A stretch of 64,000 nt of DNA from Kudoa neothunni (taxonomy: Eukaryota; Cnidaria), in contig OZ199839.1 in assembly GCA_964304625.1 (NCBI GenBank), positions 2,542,001 through 2,606,000 of the forward strand, given 5' to 3'. The notes below the pieces were generated by a model. That model saw only the letters and a list, made by a program, of their open reading frames with translations. It had not been told where the DNA came from and did not search any database. The position numbers and the translations under genes are program-made. Of this stretch, positions 48,950-61,513 are shown in pieces. The stretch's first letter is position 1, and every line of letters begins with the position of its first letter.

Positions 48950-50775
48950 GACAAATGTCCTTTTTCAAAAGCAATGAAAACGACGCTAATATAACCGCTG
49001 ATGCAGCGGCTACCAAGCTATCCCAATTTTGGACATCACAAACCAAAATTTAGTTCAATCAGATCCAAGCTCAATTCCATATTCCCATATTCGAGGAATC
49101 AAGCAAGACGATACCAAATTATATCATGTGATCGCGGCGTTAGACCGAGAAACCGTCATAAGAATCACTGACCTTTTGGAAGATCCACCCAAGACGCAAA
49201 AGTACGATACCCTCAAAAATAGGCTCATTGGCACGTTTGGTCTCATCGAAACTAAGAGATCTAGACGATTATTACACATGCCGGAATTTGGAGACCGAAA
49301 ACCATCTGCTCTCTTTGATGAGATGTTGTCGTTTATGGGAGATCACAGACCTTGTTTCTGGTTCAATTATATATTTATGCAACATTTGCCTGAGAACATA
49401 CGAACTCAACTTTCTTAGAAATCTTTCGAAAACACCAGAAATATGGCTGAATTAGCTGACTTACTTTGGTTAGCGAAAGATGCTAACAATGATGCCTACA
49501 TAAATGAAATTGCAAACATGAATAAAATTTCTCTTCCTTCGACAATGGATGATAACAATTCCAATCAAGTTACCAACGATGTATGCTTCTACCATCGTAA
49601 ATTTGGAAAAATTTCCAGGAAGTGTTTGAAACCCTGCAGATTTGCGGGAAACTTCCAAGCCAGGCGGCAATAATTACAAGTGCGTCCGGCAGCCGAAATA
49701 ATTTGTTATATTTATTTGACACAAGATCTAAAACACACTTCCTCGTAGACTCAGGTGCACAAGTGAGCGTCTATCCATATAATGATTACGACACGCTAGT
49801 TAACAACCAAAAGTTCCTGATAGCCGCCAATGACTCCAAAATTTTTTTGTTTGGTAATAAAAAATTGGAGCTTACCTTCCAAGGTGTTACATATCGTTGG
49901 ACTTTTGTAATCGCCAAGGTATCACAACCTTTATTGGGATCTGACATCCTCAAACATTATGGGCTACTAACTGACATAGGAAATAAAAAGCTTGTCTCTC
50001 CTCAAAACTCACTAACAATACCCTTATTCAGTCGAAACTTTGGAACAACGCAGATAGCATCAAACTTCTACCTTACCGACGAACCATTTTCAAATAAACC
50101 CAAACACAGCATACGATTTATCATTGCTATCGATGGACAACCAGTCCATGCGAAACCTCGACGGCTTTCTCCACAAAAATTAAAAGCAGCCAAAGAAGGT
50201 TTCCAAAAAATGGATCAACTAGGAATTGTTAGACAATCCTCAAGTCCTTGGTCTTCACCGTTGCACATGGTACCCAAAAAGGACGGATCACGGAGACCAT
50301 GGGTGGATTATAGGAAACTAAACAATATTACACGACCAGACAGGTATCCTACACCCAATATCAATGACAACACCTTCAAACTCCATGGCTGCATTTTCTG
50401 TTCCAAAATTGATCTAATTCATGGTTATAATCGGATTACTGTGAAACCTGAGGATATTCCCAAAACGACTGTCACTACACCTTTTGGACGGTATGAATTC
50501 CTGAGGATGCTTTTCGGTCTCAAAAATACTGCCCAAATCTTCCAAAGACATCTTGACAATATTTCTGGAGATTTGGAATATGTATTTGCTTATTTGGATG
50601 ACTTTTCAGTTGCTAGTAAAACCTTGGCAGAACACGAAAAACACGTCGAAAAAGTTAGATTGCGTCTTATTTAGAATGGCTTATCAATTAATGAAGATAA
50701 ATATGTTTTCAGAAAACCTGAAATATCCTACTTGGGGCACAAAATCATTCGTGACTCCTTTTTCTCAGATAAACG
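48950..50775 (+). mobile_element. Ty3/gypsy LTR-retrotransposon fossil
   Basis: A gag-like capsid region, an aspartic protease and the first part of reverse transcriptase are recognisable in the usual gag-pro-RT order. No LTRs, RNase H or integrase were found within the window. The element is broken and truncated, with several breaks. Its downstream side meets a piggyBac piece in the opposite orientation. Confidence 0.85.
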
Positions 50776-50781
50776 GATATA

Positions 50782-51680
50782 TTACAAATATAAAATGACA
50801 CTGAATCCACCAATAAAAATAAACTTTATAAAGTACTTAGCCCGTTCCATTGGCATATACTGCTTGAATTCGCAGCAGCCCTTAAATGCAACAAGTTGCT
50901 CGTCGACACATACACCTTCCTTAGGGTGAAAATTACGTGTGATTAAATACACCCGAATATTCCACAATTTACGAATGTGGAAAAGCTTGTCGGATCCTTT
51001 TCTTATATCCTTATTTTCCATATCGTCATAGTGTAGATCCCGTATGATTTGGCGGAATCTATTTAACGAGAATAAACCGCGGTATATCTTCCTTCCTCCA
51101 TCTATCCCAAATAACTCTTTAACCGGTTCTTGATTATCTCCGCGAATTCTATCCACTTATTGCCAAAAATTTTTCTCCCACATGTATTATTATGTTTTAG
51201 GATAATTTCGTAAATATCCCAATTAAATAGTACCTTGATAGTGTAAATTGTACCATTTACATTTTGTGCTACAAACGGTGAAATTCCAAGACGACTGTTC
51301 ATAGTTTTTTCAGCACATGTTCTAGATAACAATGGCGGTCCCATCGACCATAATGTTACGTTCTTGTCCGTTAATGAGTTTGATTGTGCATCAGTATTAG
51401 GGTAAAATTTTTCTGATGATAGGTCGTCATAAAATGGAGAAAACGAATCTGATGACTCAGTATCAGATGAATTACATGTTAAACCTCATCTTTATTTGGA
51501 AGATGTTTTTTTATTAACTTTTTTCCTACCGAATAAAAATGTTGGTTGAATTGTAAAATTTTACAAGAAAAAAATTTAGAAGAATAGGTGAATTACCGAC
51601 AATTTTTCTTTAGTGAATGTGGTAGAAAATTGATAACTAATGTCGCCTGGGCCCAATAGACCCCAATTATATACTTAGAG
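50782..51680 (-). mobile_element. piggyBac, 5' half only
   Basis: Minus-strand transposase from about 51480 to 50782: an acidic start (SSDTESSDSFSPFYDDLSSE), LSRTCAEKTMNSRLGISPF, RGLFSLNRFRQIIRDLHYDD and the first catalytic region CVDEQLVAFKG. It stops before the second aspartate, where the retrotransposon fossil begins. One frame change and stops occur. The sequence GGGGTCTATTGGGCCCAGG (minus strand, near 51650) may be its subterminal region. It differs from the 6.6-kb element. Confidence 0.8.
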
Positions 51681-53219
51681 GGATAAACAAGTGTTTTTCT
51701 ATATATTTTATATCGCGCCACAATTTTACTTGAATAAAAGTTCCGTTTCCACCTTTTTTAAAAGTATTAATTTTGGAAACTTAAACTGTTAAGAACTTTT
51801 GATAAAGCTCCCTACCACATTAAAATTTATAAGCAATTAATATATATATATATATATATATATTTCTTTTCTAATTAAAATGCGTTCGACAAGATCTAAC
51901 TTAATTTATCGGCGGACCATAAATATTAACATATTTAGTTCTTCATCCCGCCAAAAACAGCATCAATGAAACGGGGGGTATTTCAATCTTTATTAGGAAA
52001 AAATTTCGTGTATAGGGGACTTTTAAATTAAAAATAAATGGTCATTTTTGAAAATTAATCAATATTATATTAGATTAAATCAAAAAGAGAATATGATTCT
52101 AAATGGGACAAGATTGAGATCAAACCATTTTGATTCTATTCGGGTGAAGGACGCGTTAAATTTTATTATTAATTTCCATATAATTACTCATTTCTTGTTG
52201 TAGTTTCAATTATATTAATTGTTATTTATAAATAAGCGATATTGACTTCAAAGTACGCCATAATGCATAATTATCTCATTATTAACTCTGTCCCACGAAC
52301 ACTCAGAATTTTTTTATTTCCACCAGATCGGTTCAAAAATTTCCATGCCACATCAAAATTTTTTCGCGCCTCACGTTGGGAAACATTGCTTTAAACAAAC
52401 TTAGCAAATGTTTCAAATGAATTAAAATTTTGGTCGTACTTTCTTGTGCTCAACTTAAGTCTAACTACATCATACCCAGAGAATTAACAGTTATCTATAA
52501 ATTTTTAGCGCTTTTAAATATTTATAACTGAGAAATTTGTGGTAAACAACAAAGAGCTAATAAATTTAATCTTGCAGTGATTTTATCTGGAAGTTTTAAT
52601 TCGTGATTTATTAAATTTCTTCTATAAGTCCAGCAATCGTATTATTATCTTTGAGAGGATTTAATAATTAAACTTCCAATCTAACAGATTAAAATATGAA
52701 TTAGTATTTTTTGAATGAATAAAATTACAGAATGATTGGCATAACGATAATCCACCTATTTAACAACATTTCGGTGTCTCTATTTGGATAATTTTCATAA
52801 AATTTCGTTTTTAATACTTTTAATTATTAAAATTTTTGTAATTCAGTGCTTCTTATAGATATTTCATGGTTTTGACCTTAAATAATATTCTAACAATATA
52901 GCTTTAGAAGGATGCATTGTAATTTAATGGAGATAGTGACATCAAAAAGTGTCATAACGCTAAATGAAAAGAATCTAATGGAATGCTATTTAATATTATA
53001 GAATATCTTTTCCAACAACTTTTTTGCTATAATAGAAAATATAGCGATATTACTAGCAATAATAATAAATACATTTGTTTAGAATAAATACGAGGGTGAT
53101 AATTTATTTAGCGCACCAATATAAAAACCTTGAGATTTATATAAAGAAAAATGGGTTTATTTAAAATTATCCAATAATGTTTATTAAATAATTTTTTTAT
53201 TGTGTTATTAAGAAATGAA
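51681..53219. other. AT-rich DNA with a hAT-type end and a TA repeat
   Basis: (TA)n at 51839-51862. A solitary hAT-like right terminus GTTGGGAAACATTG lies near 52373-52388, like the end at 44280, with no left partner found. Otherwise it is empty 3' flank of copy C. Confidence 0.5.
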
Positions 53220-55839
53220 CTATCTGCTTCTTCCACCCATTGCAACCTTCTTTCGGTAAATAACCATGTAATAGAACAATCCTCCTGCTACGCATAGTAA
53301 TACTCCAATAACACTCCCCCTAACAAAATCGTCATTTATTTTATATTAAGAAATGTTACGATATAATTCCTGCGGTCTTTAAGCTATATTTATTATTAGC
53401 ATCATATTCGAAGAATTTATATTTTACTGGTTTGAGTTCACTGGTGCAATAATATCAGGGGCTAAAAATAGAATTATCGAATTTTCCTTTTTAATATTTT
53501 TCAGGGTTTACTATAAAATAAATATTATTTTAAAATTCTAATAGAGATGTTGTTTATGCATTTTTATTGGACCAATATTGTAAAAATATGATTTTGAATA
53601 GTTTTAATCATGATCAAATCGCTTACCCTTTTGTGGTTCTCCGAATAACTTTATTTGTAGGTGAAGCTAACGTTGTAAATTAAATGACTATAATTTACAT
53701 TTGTACTTACTAATCAATATTTAACGACGTTCATTTAAAAATTTTAATACCGTGTATTTTCTTCTACTTTAACGGTCGCTATTAGAAGATTAATTTATTA
53801 TTTTTTAAGCGAAATACTTGGTCTGATCGTATAAATCGTTTCTCCATGTATATATCTCGCAGGTTTCACAACAAGTTTATATGTCTTTTTAGGGGAATAA
53901 TCTCTGTATGTCATTGTATCGCATTTTATTTGACAACTTGTGTCAGATTCTGTGCAGGGAGATCCAATTTGTGTTGGATTGGTAACATCCGTGATATCAA
54001 GTAATGTGTTATAGCATATTATTTGAGACATATCTCTTGGTGGATCCATGACCGCAGAAAAAGTTACACTTTCACCATTTATTTTGTGACTTACAATTAA
54101 TGTTGCCCCATCTACATTATATAACGATTGCAAAACTAAGCATTAATACCTGTTAACAATCCATCAATTTCCTTATCATTTTTAGAACTATCGAACTTTA
54201 TTAAAATCGAATATGTTGTTCCTCTTTCCAATCTTTCCAGCTTAATTGATTTAGAGCACATTATTCTGCATGGGAATCTTCCATTACAATAGGCGTCAGT
54301 ATAGAATTTTGCCCATTCGCTCTTTATTTTGACCATGCAAGCGACTTTATCCTCGTTTGTAGTCATTGGTTGAAATCGCATTCTTGTGTCCAAAACTGTT
54401 ATTTCTTCATTGGAAAGGGTGATGTCCTCTCCAACTATTGAATGATATAATTTAGTTATACACAAAATTTATCACTTGTTTTAATATAAAATTCGGACGT
54501 TGTTTCCATATTATCTTTATTTGCAACAACAATGACGACGTAATTTGTTCCCTTAGTTAAGGAGGAAACACTCTTGCTATTGCAACTGTTCCCACAGTTA
54601 ATATTAGAACATTGGGTTTCAGTTTTTGTTGCTACGTTAGGATCAAGGGCTTTTCTCGTGTACACAGTACAACTGGCTGCAGCTGTACCATCTGAGGATT
54701 TCATACTCGAAACATCTAATGTAAATTCGGTTTGTGTCACACCTGATGCCTCTATGGCATTATTTTCAACTAAAGATATATTAGATAGAGTTAAATTAAT
54801 TTTTAATACTTGTATATATTTTTATTTGAGGTGTTATATTGGGTATTTCACGAATCATAACTGACGCCTGTTGGTAAGTCACATCTACTTTCATCACGAC
54901 CTCGGTGCAAAGACTTATGCACGAAGTCGTGCCTGTTCCACAAGTAGTTACATATGTTTTATCTTCGGCAGATGCATCTTTTATCTTGAATTCACAAATT
55001 CTATCAGGCTTAGGGTTCAGAATACTAATTTTAGTATTTGATTGGCCCGTTTCTCTAGTAACCTTGATGAAAAAATTTGAAAATTCTGATGCTTTTTTTG
55101 TGTATTTATTATGGAAATAATATATAAAATCCGGGAAAAAATCATCACATTTTAAAGTATATTCATGTCGATACGTCAGAAAACTTGCTTTTAGACTAGC
55201 TTGACTTGCTGATGTACAAGAATCTGAGCCGACGGTAGATTTGTCAATTTCAATGCCATCAGAAGTAATGTTACACTCTGTTATAGGGCAAATCTTATTG
55301 TAAGTAAACTTAATATCATTATTATCTTTTGATACAGTTATATCTGGGCTCATTATATAGTCTACAAATATAAAAAATTTAATAAGCTCTGCGATCTGAT
55401 GATTGTATTACTTTTCGGTATCAAAAAGACTTTCGTAAGAGTTGGTGCATTTTCAGCATTGGCCGCCGTATCGGCAGCCTTTACTAAAACAAATATTGTT
55501 GAAAATGAGGCTTCTTCTAAATCTAATTCTTGCGTATTGCAAGGAACAACACATTTATTTGATGTGTCGGTTCTGATACAACTAAAGTCTTTGTATGACA
55601 ATTTGGTTCCTTCTATGTTGGATAATTGTATATAGCATTGATCTGTAGTGATGAATCCTTTGAATGATATTTTAAGTTTATTCCTCTTATTTTCTTCTTT
55701 TTTCATCCCAAATTCTAGATAATTTGTTTTTTGCGCATCCTGAGTATTTATCACGCCTAAAAAATATGTATAAAGATGGATAAAAGCATCTACCTATGAA
55801 TAAAATTAGAAAAACGTAAATTTCAACAAATATCGCCAT
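53220..55839 (-). CDS. Copy C of the six-domain membrane protein family (most divergent)
   Basis: Exons (minus): 55794-55839, 55412-55756, 54810-55361, 54476-54769, 54150-54434, 53818-54111, one alternative exon, 53360-53383, 53220-53319; 655-659 aa. Signal MAIFVEIYVFLILFI. The ectodomain starts VINTQDAQKTNYLEFG. The cysteine patterns of copy A are kept (CSNINCGNSC, YCNGRFPCRIMC, ESDTSCQIKC). Membrane helix GSVIGVLLCVAGGLFYYMVI, tail RKKVAMGGRSR. It diverges clearly from A, B and D, yet exon order, phases and the alternative cassette are unchanged. That makes it the best test of which features are under selection. Confidence 0.8.
53428..53778 (-). other. Copy C: three mutually exclusive stalk exons
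   Basis: 53751-53778 (28 nt, TVKVEENT), 53627-53666 (40 nt, SPTNKVIRRTTK), 53428-53461 (34 nt, PDIIAPVNSN). In C, reading the 40-nt exon in the next frame hits TAA, and the 34-nt exon has stops in both other frames, so only the phase-1 readings are possible. Confidence 0.75.
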
Positions 55840-57187
55840 ACGAAATTATATTATCCGATTATATCTAATATTTAGACATTCGTGAATACGATCTATTCAA
55901 TTAACAATTCATTTTCTGAATAGAATTTTATAGTTAAAATTTATTCAAACTTGGATATTACTGATAACTAAGTGCATATTAGATGAATTCTTGAACATAT
56001 TAAAATAACAGCAATCGTATATAATTGTATAAAGAAATGCTTTATCATTTAAAAATGACGCCCAAATTAGAAAACGACATCTACACAAGTCATTATTTAA
56101 AGAATTAAATTTTTGATACTTATTCACTTTATAGAAATATATAAAATACATTTTTTTAATGTTACATAAAATAATCAAAATAAAACAGTCCTTTCTGAGC
56201 GAGGGAAATTGCAAAAAATCAATCACTTTTATACGATTTACACACATACACATTGTTTTAATATCACCTTTTGGATATAAAATAGTTTAATTCATTCACT
56301 GAAAATAAAATATCTTGCTGTGAAAATATATTATTAATATTTTGAAATATGAGAACACTTATTTTAATTTGAAATATTTAACATTATTTTTATATTTCGC
56401 GTAACATTTCATAAAATATTTAAACCTTTAATTTATTATCATCTTATTGTTAGTTTGACAAAGTAGACTCATTAATTACCTAAATATTTACGGTAGAATA
56501 TCCTGAACACAATTGTTTGAGCTCTCTATTTGGAAGTGATAGTTGGATCATCTACGGCGGCTTCGCCATAAAAATTAATTAACTATATAAGGTTACTTTT
56601 AATTTATAGGATCCACAAATAAGCGGTAAATGAGATGATATACGCTCTTTGATCCTATTTATTTCATTTATTTAATTTCTTTGGATTGCTTTCATTGAAT
56701 TCAGTTACATTCGCCTTAACGTAGATAATCGATATTACCGCAATTAATAATACTTAGAAAAATGGAAACAGTGAATATTGAAAACTATCTTACAATTCTT
56801 CCTTTTTTTTAATTCCATTAGACATGTTAGATTATGGCATGTTAATTTGCAGTATCATAATAATTTTCGCTCCTCCCACGGGAAGTTTACCATATAAAAT
56901 TTTTATTTTACGTTTATCAGCAATATCAGCGTTTTTAGAGCATTTATTAAGAATTAATTATATCAATCAATAATCAATGCCCCCTCGAAAAACTACATAT
57001 AGCTTTTTAACCACGTTATTTATATTTTGACCCTTTATTATATTTCTGATTGGCTTAAAATTCTAAAGGTAATCTAGAATTAAAGTAATGTCAATTTTTT
57101 ATTTAATATTTATAAAATATGGACTATTTTTATAAAACTACGTAAACTGGTTACTTGGTCAATCTTAAAACAAAAGGTCATAACGAT
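55840..57187. other. 5' flank of copy C, AT-rich
   Basis: No exon set recognised. Minus-strand open stretches near 55945-56253 look like chance frames. Confidence 0.45.
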
Positions 57188-57196
57188 GTAGTTTTC

Positions 57197-59065
57197 GTAA
57201 TAGGGTAGGATGTGACACCTAAAAAACACCCTTCGGCGCTTAGTTTTTTCGCCGATTCATTCACGAACATTCATAATAAAATAAAAAAGTATCGAGAGGA
57301 AGTATTCAGCTAATTATTGTAACATTTAATTTTGGTACAAAATCCCTAATACAACACCGTCACCACACCTGAAATCTTCGTTAAGTTTCCAATAACCAAT
57401 GAAAACCAATCTTATTGTACACACATTAACTTCTACCTTCATCATACGCCTCGATAACATCTTTTTGAATGAAATATTTGATTTAAATAACAAAATATAA
57501 AATATTTAAGCGAGTAGTTTATCGAATTTCTCGCGCGCTAGAGAAAATGAGTTGAGTTTTATTAACGATGACAATTTTTTTATTGATTAATCATCTCATT
57601 AAATTATTTAATATACATATAGAGAAATAATATCTGCTTCTTCTTCATTTTAAATGTAACAAATGTTACAGATTCAACTGTTTTTCCCTCACCAAAAGGA
57701 ATTTGAACGTCCAAGGGCCAATACCTAAAATTAAATCTCATTAAAGGAATGATGCGTATTATTGATTCAGTTATTATTTTAATATGAAGTTATTTATATC
57801 TAAATACTAGACTCGAAATTCGAAGATGTAAAACTAGGGTATCTCCACGAAATGAAACATCCTTTTCAGGTTTGAATTTGTTTCATCCCTCCCCAAATAC
57901 AACGGTGAATAAAATATATAAAATTATTTACAATTGGAGCATGGTTAAAAATATTTTATCCGCCTCCGAAAATATTAATTTGATCGCGAAAACAGTGGGG
58001 TATGGTTTAAAAAAATATGAAATATTTGCGCTTCTAATTTTCTTCTGCGAATACAATCTGGTGTCAAAGGGTATGTTATTGAGATTGATGAGACGCTTCT
58101 TCGCAGGAAGCGCAAAAATAATCGAGGTCGGTATTTAAAGGGAGATTATCGGAAAACAGTCCAAACCGCAGAATTTAATGAAGAATTAATGTTAAATTTT
58201 ACATAATATAATGTTAAACAAACCGGTAAAATAGTAAAACCCCTTAGCCATAAAAAAACAAATTTATTTATCAATTTTCCCCAAAAATTAAGTACATAAT
58301 AGCATAAAAGGTTTGAAATATAAACGTTAGTTTTAAAAATATGAAAATAGAATAAACATCCAATTAAATGATCATACATACCTGAAAAATGAAATGAAAA
58401 GTGTTTTATATATTTTATATTATATTACTAAATTCCTATTTACGTTGTTTCTTTTATTATGTATGTTAGCTTCCGTTAAGAATGTTTCTTTAAAAACTGA
58501 TTGTTAAAAAATTTTGTTGACAGATATTAAACGCAACGAAGATTGAAGATTCATTGTAATGTCGCTATAAAAATTTCATGATACAAGTTTTACGATAAAA
58601 TTATTATAACATTTTTTATAATTAAAATAAATTAATCCAAAAAATGTATGAACCACGAAAAGTGATAATTTATTGTAATTTCCTTTTAAAAGGTTCATAA
58701 TCGGCATACCGATTATGAGAGAGAAGATAATTTATAAAAGATGTGTAAAGGTTTAATTAAACGACTGAGTCGTATAATTATGGAACGACCCATCCCAACA
58801 AATGTTATTAAGGCGTATAATAAATGCAGAAGTTATTTTATGCGCAATAAAGTATGTTTTCATTGGTTATTGGAAACTTAACGAAGATTTCATGCGTGTC
58901 AATGGCGTTATATTCGAGATATGCACCAAAATTGGATGTTGCCATAATTAGCTAAATATTTCTTCTCGGTATTCTTTTATTTTAACATTAACATTCTTAA
59001 AAAAATAGGCAAAAGAACGTTGCGCAGAAGGGTGTATTTTAGGTGCCACATCCCACCCTATTATC
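57197..59065 (+). mobile_element. Merlin-type (IS1016/ISXO2-like) DNA transposon
   Basis: 1869 bp, bounded by a perfect 9-bp target duplication GTAGTTTTC (57188-57196 and 59066-59074). Long terminal inverted repeats start G.TAATAGGGT.GGATGTG and include CACCTAAAA.ACACCCTTC. Further inward, CTTCGTTAAGTTTCC at about 57376 is matched inverted near 58871, so the repeats extend about 200 bp. The plus strand encodes a transposase piece (NKIYKIIYNW, then TVGYGLKKYEIF) and, in the next frame, VIEIDETLLRRKRKNNRGR, the catalytic-aspartate motif of ISXO2-like transposases. A frameshift near 58070 and the missing C-terminal catalytic part mean that it is inactive. Confidence 0.88.
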
Positions 59066-59074
59066 GTAGTTTTC

Positions 59075-60162
59075 AAATGTTGTGCACCAGTGAGATTAGA
59101 AAGAATATTATATTGATTTTATAATAAAATCAATTTTTATTTTATTATTAATGTAAAATATTTAATTGTTAAATTTTCTATGTCCATTATGAATTTTTTA
59201 CCATTTAATAAAATATTTAAATACTTTGTATTATGAAGTCAAATTCGGTTCTCGCTTATCCTATTATTCATTAATATCGGTGAAATGATAAAAACATTAA
59301 ATATATGTTTTCTAATTCATGTTTCAAAATGATACCAATTCTTATTTTAGTTACATTAAAATTATTTATGAGCAAAAACAAAGAATTTTACAAAGGACGT
59401 CTATGATTACGTCCAAAACTATTACAATTTATTCTCTAGCTTATTTATTCTGTTATAAAATCGAATACTAATATAATCTGGCTAATGTATTATTATAACT
59501 CCATTTGGATTTATATGGGAATAATTTAATAAAGAAAATTATAATAATATTATGAAAATATAATATTTCCCATCTAAATAAGGGTCATTCCATAAGAAAT
59601 ATGACAATATCATCATGTGAGTTTCAATGATTACAATGGCCCAACATTTTTTATTTGTTAATTTATGTCTTAATTATTTCTTTTTACTAAAAATATTTTT
59701 TTATCCCAGGTTTATTAATAGAAAAACGCCTTTAATTATTGGACTAATATATAAAATATTGTTCAATATGATAAACATCTTAAAATTGTAATTTTATGGT
59801 TAAAATAAAATCACAACTCCTTCATGTAATTAATACACATGTAATATTAAACATCATTATTGATCTTATATTTGTGTTGCACAGATTAAGCTTATTCGTT
59901 TTAAGATTCATGGAGAAATTTTAAATCATAGACAATTTTCCTGTTATCGCATTAGTTTTACTAATGGATTAATATTTTAATTTTATATATATTAATAAAA
60001 CTTTCAGTTATATGATGACGATTATTCAATATCTTTAATTTGAATAATTTATTAGATGTTGATTGTTATTCTATAAATTATTTTAATACAATAATAAAAG
60101 ACAACATCCGAATATTTTAATTATTCAAAATCTGTCTATATTTAACAAAATTTAGATTACGT
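59075..60162. other. AT-rich DNA, 3' flank of the copy D unit
   Basis: No gene or element end found before the Tc1-like insertion. From about 60050 it matches the copy B flank near 45020. Confidence 0.5.
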
Positions 60163-60164
60163 TA

Positions 60165-61319
60165 CTGGGTTTTGCGTTCAAATCCGGATAACATTTTAAT
60201 TTTTTTCGGGGTGTTACCGAAATTATTTACTTAAACCGCTACATGTCGAACAGTATTAGTGACATAATTCCCGGCGAAGTAGAACACAGCAACGAAAAAC
60301 TGCAATTGGTTATTGATGCGGTGATTCTTAATGGTAAATCACAAGCCGAAACTTCCAGAGATTTAAATGTTCCACGCTCGACCGTAGATGACAGTAAAAC
60401 TTTATGATGTCGAGGCAAGAACATTTAAGATCTCAAAGGGAGGCTCTGTCAATGTGACACTGACTGAAGAACATAAGCAACGTCTTCTTGATATCATAGA
60501 AGACGATTGCACAATAACTCCACAATCTATGCTCGAAAAGTTAGATTTGCCGGTTCATAGAAAAACGGTTTGGAGATGGCTCAAAGCACTCAAAATAACT
60601 TTTATAATGACCCGCCCTATTCCAAAAAATTGGAACTGTGCGGAAGTAAAATCGGAGCGTAGCTGCTATGCAAATTGGTATCATGAGCTTCCTCTCGACA
60701 TACACTACAAAGATTAAATTTTTGTCGACGAAAGTCGCTTTTCGCTCCGCAAGCTATGTTCTCATGGGCGTTCGCAAGTGGGAAACACACCAAAGCCAAT
60801 GGTGCAAAACAGTAGGGGACGAAATGTCACTATGATCCTCGCCGTCAATGCCATTAGCGTGGTTAGTTATGAGGCTGTGCTTGGTGGTGTGAATCATGTT
60901 TTGTTCCTAGAATTCTATGATGAATACCCTTACGGTTTTCACTATTTACCGAGGTATTCGCCATTTCTAAACCCCTGCGAAGAGGTTTTTTCCCAAATTA
61001 AAAGTAACGTTCGCAGAAGCGGACCATTAGGGAGGACCAATGATCTGTTCGGGAGAATGGAGAATGCCTCTTATTCTGTCACAGAAACGCACTTAAAAAA
61101 TTATTTCCAAGCATTTTATTTGTTTATTGTCGGAATTTATTCGCTTATTACTTAATTAGTAAACTTTTTTAATTTATATAAGTAAGAATTTGCTTTCAAA
61201 ATATCACGAGTTAGAATAACGAATGAACGTTACATTAATCGAAAAAATTACTCAAAATAAATAATTTATTGAATCCGAATTCAGGTGCAGTATTGTCCAG
61301 ATTCGAGTGCAAAACCCGG
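60165..61319 (+). mobile_element. Tc1/IS630-type transposon with internal deletion
   Basis: 1155 bp, TA on both sides (60163-60164, 61320-61321). Terminal repeats CTGGGTTTTGCG... and its inverted match ...CAAAACCCGG agree at 21 of 27 positions. The transposase starts at 60243: an HTH region (AETSRDLNVPRSTVD), a frameshift near 60390, a second HTH (SMLEKLDLPVHRKTVWRWL), an in-frame TAA at 60715, IFVDESRFSLRKL with the first catalytic Asp, then LPRYSPFLNPCEE with the last catalytic Glu. The stretch that should hold the middle Asp is missing: FLEF runs directly into DEYPYGF, so an internal deletion removed it. Not functional. Confidence 0.92.
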
Positions 61320-61513
61320 TATAAACAATACAAAGTCTAAAATTTTACATATTATATAGTCATATGGGAATATGTTTTATGGTGCAATTAAGTACCAATA
61401 CTGTTAATCCAAACTTTCAATAACCGGTCAAAACCAGAAATAAAACTAAGATTTGTGGTCACAAATGAATAAATGTTTTGATAATAACTCTATAAATTTG
61501 TTTAAAAAATGCA

